A stretch of 64,000 nt of DNA from positions 18,470-82,469 of the IMG/VR virus record IMGVR_UViG_3300033571_019537, one strand, 5' to 3'. Of this stretch, positions 62,285 through 64,000 are shown piece after piece. A program made the translations under genes and the position numbers. A model generated the notes under the pieces. That model was not told where the DNA came from and ran no database searches. It saw only the letters and a list, made by a program, of their open reading frames with translations. The stretch is from a virus. Positions within the stretch are counted from its first letter, which is position 1, and each line of letters begins with the position of its first letter.

Positions 62285-62449
62285 GTGTTTTCAAAAATAT
62301 ATAATTGGTTTTTAGAAGAAATAATATTAAAATTTAATCCAAAAGAAAATGAATTTGAAATTGGTTGGATATGGATTATTATTTTATTCCCTAAATTTTA
62401 TTTAGGTTTAAAAACATTAATTAACGATTTAATTTGGTTATTTCAATAA
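62285..62449 (+). CDS. Possible small membrane protein with GTG start
   Basis: 54 aa if read from GTG at 62285: VFSKIYNWFLEEIILKF, then a hydrophobic IGWIWIIILFPKFYLGL. An ATG frame at 62263 (MKLNDFKSVFKNI) overlaps its start and stops early, so a one-base frameshift joining the two is also possible. Marginal call. Confidence 0.4.
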   Translation: MFSKIYNWFLEEIILKFNPKENEFEIGWIWIIILFPKFYLGLKTLINDLIWLFQ

Positions 62450-62458
62450 AATAAATTT

Positions 62459-62839
62459 ATGAAAAAATATTATCCTTTATTAACCACACTTTCTGTAATA
62501 CTTTTGTTTGTTGGTGTTTTAATACTTATTGGGGTTAAATCTATAACAACAAATGCATCTATATGTGATTGTTATGGTTTAAAATCCCCATGTATTAATG
62601 TAATACCTAGTTTATTATTTTTTGGTTATATAATATCTGTTATTTTATTAAGGAAATTTAATTTAAAACTTTATAAAATTAATCCTGATATTTACCATAA
62701 AAAAGTTTGGATTTGGTTTATTCCTATTATTAATACAATATCAATACCCTTTATTTTGTGGGATTTATTTATGGAATCATCTTGGGGTAAATGGTTAAAA
62801 ACAACAGATTTTTATAAAGATTTAATTGATGAAGAATAA
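62459..62839 (+). CDS. Three-span membrane protein
   Basis: 126 aa. Hydrophobic segments at about 6-27, 48-65 and 82-103, with a short Cys-containing loop (ICDCYGLKSPCINV) after the first. No family recognised. The 3' end is one nt from the leftward baseplate partner gene. Confidence 0.6.
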   Translation: MKKYYPLLTTLSVILLFVGVLILIGVKSITTNASICDCYGLKSPCINVIPSLLFFGYIISVILLRKFNLKLYKINPDIYHKKVWIWFIPIINTISIPFILWDLFMESSWGKWLKTTDFYKDLIDEE

Positions 62840-62840
62840 T

Positions 62841-63056
62841 TTATCTATTAAATTTATTCTTCCTGTTTTCCCTTTCATAATGTTCTTTTTGTTCTTCTAA
62901 TTCTTTTAAGAACATATTAATCTGAAATTTCCTTCTATAAGTTGGCATATTCTGAACATCTGCATCAGTAAAACCTATATGTTTAACCATATAGTAAACT
63001 TCTTCTTCAAAATATTTACGATACTCTAATGTCAGGGTAAAAAAAGTCTGGTCCAA
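62841..63056 (-). CDS. Small baseplate-associated protein, TTG start or +1 frameshift product
   Basis: 71 aa. YMVKHIGFTDADVQNMPTYR and RRKFQINMFLKELEEQKEH resemble the small tail proteins encoded after T4-baseplate-family genes. The coding pattern clearly extends upstream of the first ATG (62990) to a TTG at 63056, inside the previous gene. There a T7 run (about 63040-63046) could allow a +1 shift that would fuse the two proteins. Either way it overlaps the upstream gene by 41 nt. Confidence 0.6.
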   Translation of the reverse strand: MDQTFFTLTLEYRKYFEEEVYYMVKHIGFTDADVQNMPTYRRKFQINMFLKELEEQKEHYERENRKNKFNR

Positions 63057-63786
63057 TACGAAAAAAGGAATTTACCACACCTCCCGATGGCAATTCTACA
63101 TCTACTTTGGATTCGTAACCAGGTTCTACTTGTTCATAAAATTTTCTTAATGCAAGAGAATCACCTGCCAACATTATTTGAACTTCATTCATAATATGAA
63201 TACCATCAGTATTTCCATCTATTGATTTAATAAATTTTGTTAATCTATCAGTTAAAAGAGTTGATATATTTGAACCTCTTTTCATTTTTTGTTCAGAAGT
63301 TTGAAGTAATTCTCTTTCATCTTTAACTGTTAATAATTTAAATTTTACTACTTTTTTTGAAATTGGTAGAACAAACTCAAATAATCCATTTTCATCAGGT
63401 TGATGATTTAAATATTTAGGTTTTAATTTAGTTAAATCTAACGCACCTTCTAATTCTTCTCCTGTATCTGGGTCATTGACTTTAACTGGATAATGAGTTC
63501 CGTATGCAGTTGCTCTTAACCAAATTAATATTGCATTTCTATCTCCAATTAATAATTCATCAGTTCTAAAAGGTAAATCTTTTACTTTTCTTTGAAGTAA
63601 AATATCAAATACTTGTCCATTTTGAATTAAATTGAAAGAAGTTAATATATTTTCATCATTTCCAACTAAATATTCAACTTTAACTCTATCAATTTTATTA
63701 GGATATAAAATACCTTTACTTGGTAATTCTAATACATCAAAAGGAATTTGATATACTGGTTGATTTTCATAATTTGAATTTGCCAT
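63016..63786 (-). CDS. T4 baseplate-family protein (gp26/gp51-like)
   Basis: 256 aa. Features of the T4 base plate protein family: LPSKGILYPNKIDRVKVEYL, the NILTSFNLIQNGQVFDILLQ helix, LLIGDRNAILIWLRATAYG, a DPDTGEELEGALDLTKLKP module and the C-terminal FFRIGPDFFYPDI. In T4 these proteins help build the baseplate hub. First leftward gene after the repeat region at the window edge. Confidence 0.8.
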   Translation of the reverse strand: MANSNYENQPVYQIPFDVLELPSKGILYPNKIDRVKVEYLVGNDENILTSFNLIQNGQVFDILLQRKVKDLPFRTDELLIGDRNAILIWLRATAYGTHYPVKVNDPDTGEELEGALDLTKLKPKYLNHQPDENGLFEFVLPISKKVVKFKLLTVKDERELLQTSEQKMKRGSNISTLLTDRLTKFIKSIDGNTDGIHIMNEVQIMLAGDSLALRKFYEQVEPGYESKVDVELPSGGVVNSFFRIGPDFFYPDIRVS

Positions 63787-63829
63787 AATTATTTTTTATT
63801 TTTATATATAACTATTAATAATATTAATT

Positions 63830-64000
63830 TTATAATAAATTAATATATATTTTATTAAATTATTTAAATATACTAGGTACTTCTGGACCTTATAAAAATT
63901 AATATATATATATATATATATTTTATTAAATTATTTAAATATACTAGGTCCTTCTGGACCTTATAATAAATTAATATATATTTTATTAAATTATTTAAAT
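63830..64000. repeat. AT-rich tandem repeats with a GC-containing hairpin
   Basis: Three units are visible: 63830-63889 (60 bp), 63890-63960 (71 bp, longer because of a TA expansion) and 63961-64000 (cut by the window edge). Each unit is about 40 bp of pure A/T followed by ATACTAGGTCCTTCTGGACC. In unit 2 AGGTCCTTCTGGACCT forms a perfect 6-bp stem with a 4-nt loop; unit 1 has a C-to-A change (AGGTACTT) that breaks one pair. No open frame. It lies upstream of the leftward baseplate gene. Confidence 0.85.

Noticed and set aside
61978-62460. tRNA gene in the small-gene region
   Set aside because: No cloverleaf-like arms or TTCAAATC-type T-loop were found; the DNA is explained by small membrane-protein frames.
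63830-64000. CRISPR array at the right edge
   Set aside because: Unit length is CRISPR-like, but the whole unit is conserved and no variable spacers exist between short repeats.
1-64000. Alternative genetic code (stop recoding)
   Set aside because: Genes end with TAA, TAG and TGA in normal positions and no long conserved protein is interrupted repeatedly by one stop type.

Overview
The window is one AT-rich stretch of a large T4-like (myovirus) phage genome. Phage identity rests on a T4-type large terminase (27118-28788), a gp25-like baseplate wedge protein (20215-20592), a T4 baseplate-family protein with a small overlapping partner (62841-63786), a very large hub-like protein followed by a tail amidase (55851-60703), and a block of paralogous tail or fibre proteins (12419-18874). 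The host is probably a Bacteroidota bacterium: at least seven intergenic sites fit TTGCATT-N21/22-TAnnTTTG, the promoter style of that phylum, and start codons lack Shine-Dalgarno sequences. All three stop codons are used normally and I saw no tRNA gene.

Layout. 1-3629: leftward operon with cas3, a Cas7-like candidate and a partial third gene, i.e. the promoter-proximal end of a phage-borne type I CRISPR-Cas locus whose rest lies off the left edge. 3705-11715: accessory and metabolic genes (M19 dipeptidase-like hydrolase, ADP-ribosyltransferase-like protein, short DHFR, DNA methyltransferase, NUMOD4 protein, glycosyltransferase). 11760-32425: tail/baseplate block, terminase and large modular proteins. 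32400-45561: nucleases, glutamyl-tRNA synthetase, a kinase-phosphatase-RNA ligase fusion, a second RNA ligase, a sigma factor and many small proteins. 45591-53333: more modular proteins, a zincin, an archaeal-type S-adenosylmethionine synthetase and a pseudokinase-ended polyprotein. 53366-63786: Nudix/transglycosylase polyprotein, amidase, hub, M42 aminopeptidase and baseplate genes. 63830-64000: tandem AT-rich repeats with a small hairpin.

The most interesting signal is a set of short shared peptides spread over unrelated proteins. (i) An N-terminal tag, F-[FW]-x-[VIL]-[ED]-E, starts the Cas7-like protein, the DNA methyltransferase and four small proteins or fragments. It ends in a hydrophobic-x-E triplet at residues 5-12, which is the layout of the T4 capsid-targeting sequence removed by the prohead protease. 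(ii) Large modular proteins carry nine copies of a leader (xLxLKSRAxxQEKQ), nearly all directly preceded by hydrophobic-x-E, and the same triplet marks many other domain junctions. My inference is that this phage packages a set of tagged or polyprotein-encoded cargo proteins in its capsid, releases them with a prohead protease, and injects them. The cargo may include a CRISPR effector subunit, a methyltransferase, a Nudix hydrolase and a pseudokinase. The motifs are seen directly; the packaging model is a hypothesis.

Regulation seems to fall into two classes. Host-like promoters precede cas3, the Pnkp-ligase, the M42 peptidase and some small-gene clusters. An A/T-only ATATTTAT / TATAAATA element lies 5-30 nt ahead of many virion genes and may be a T4-like late promoter.
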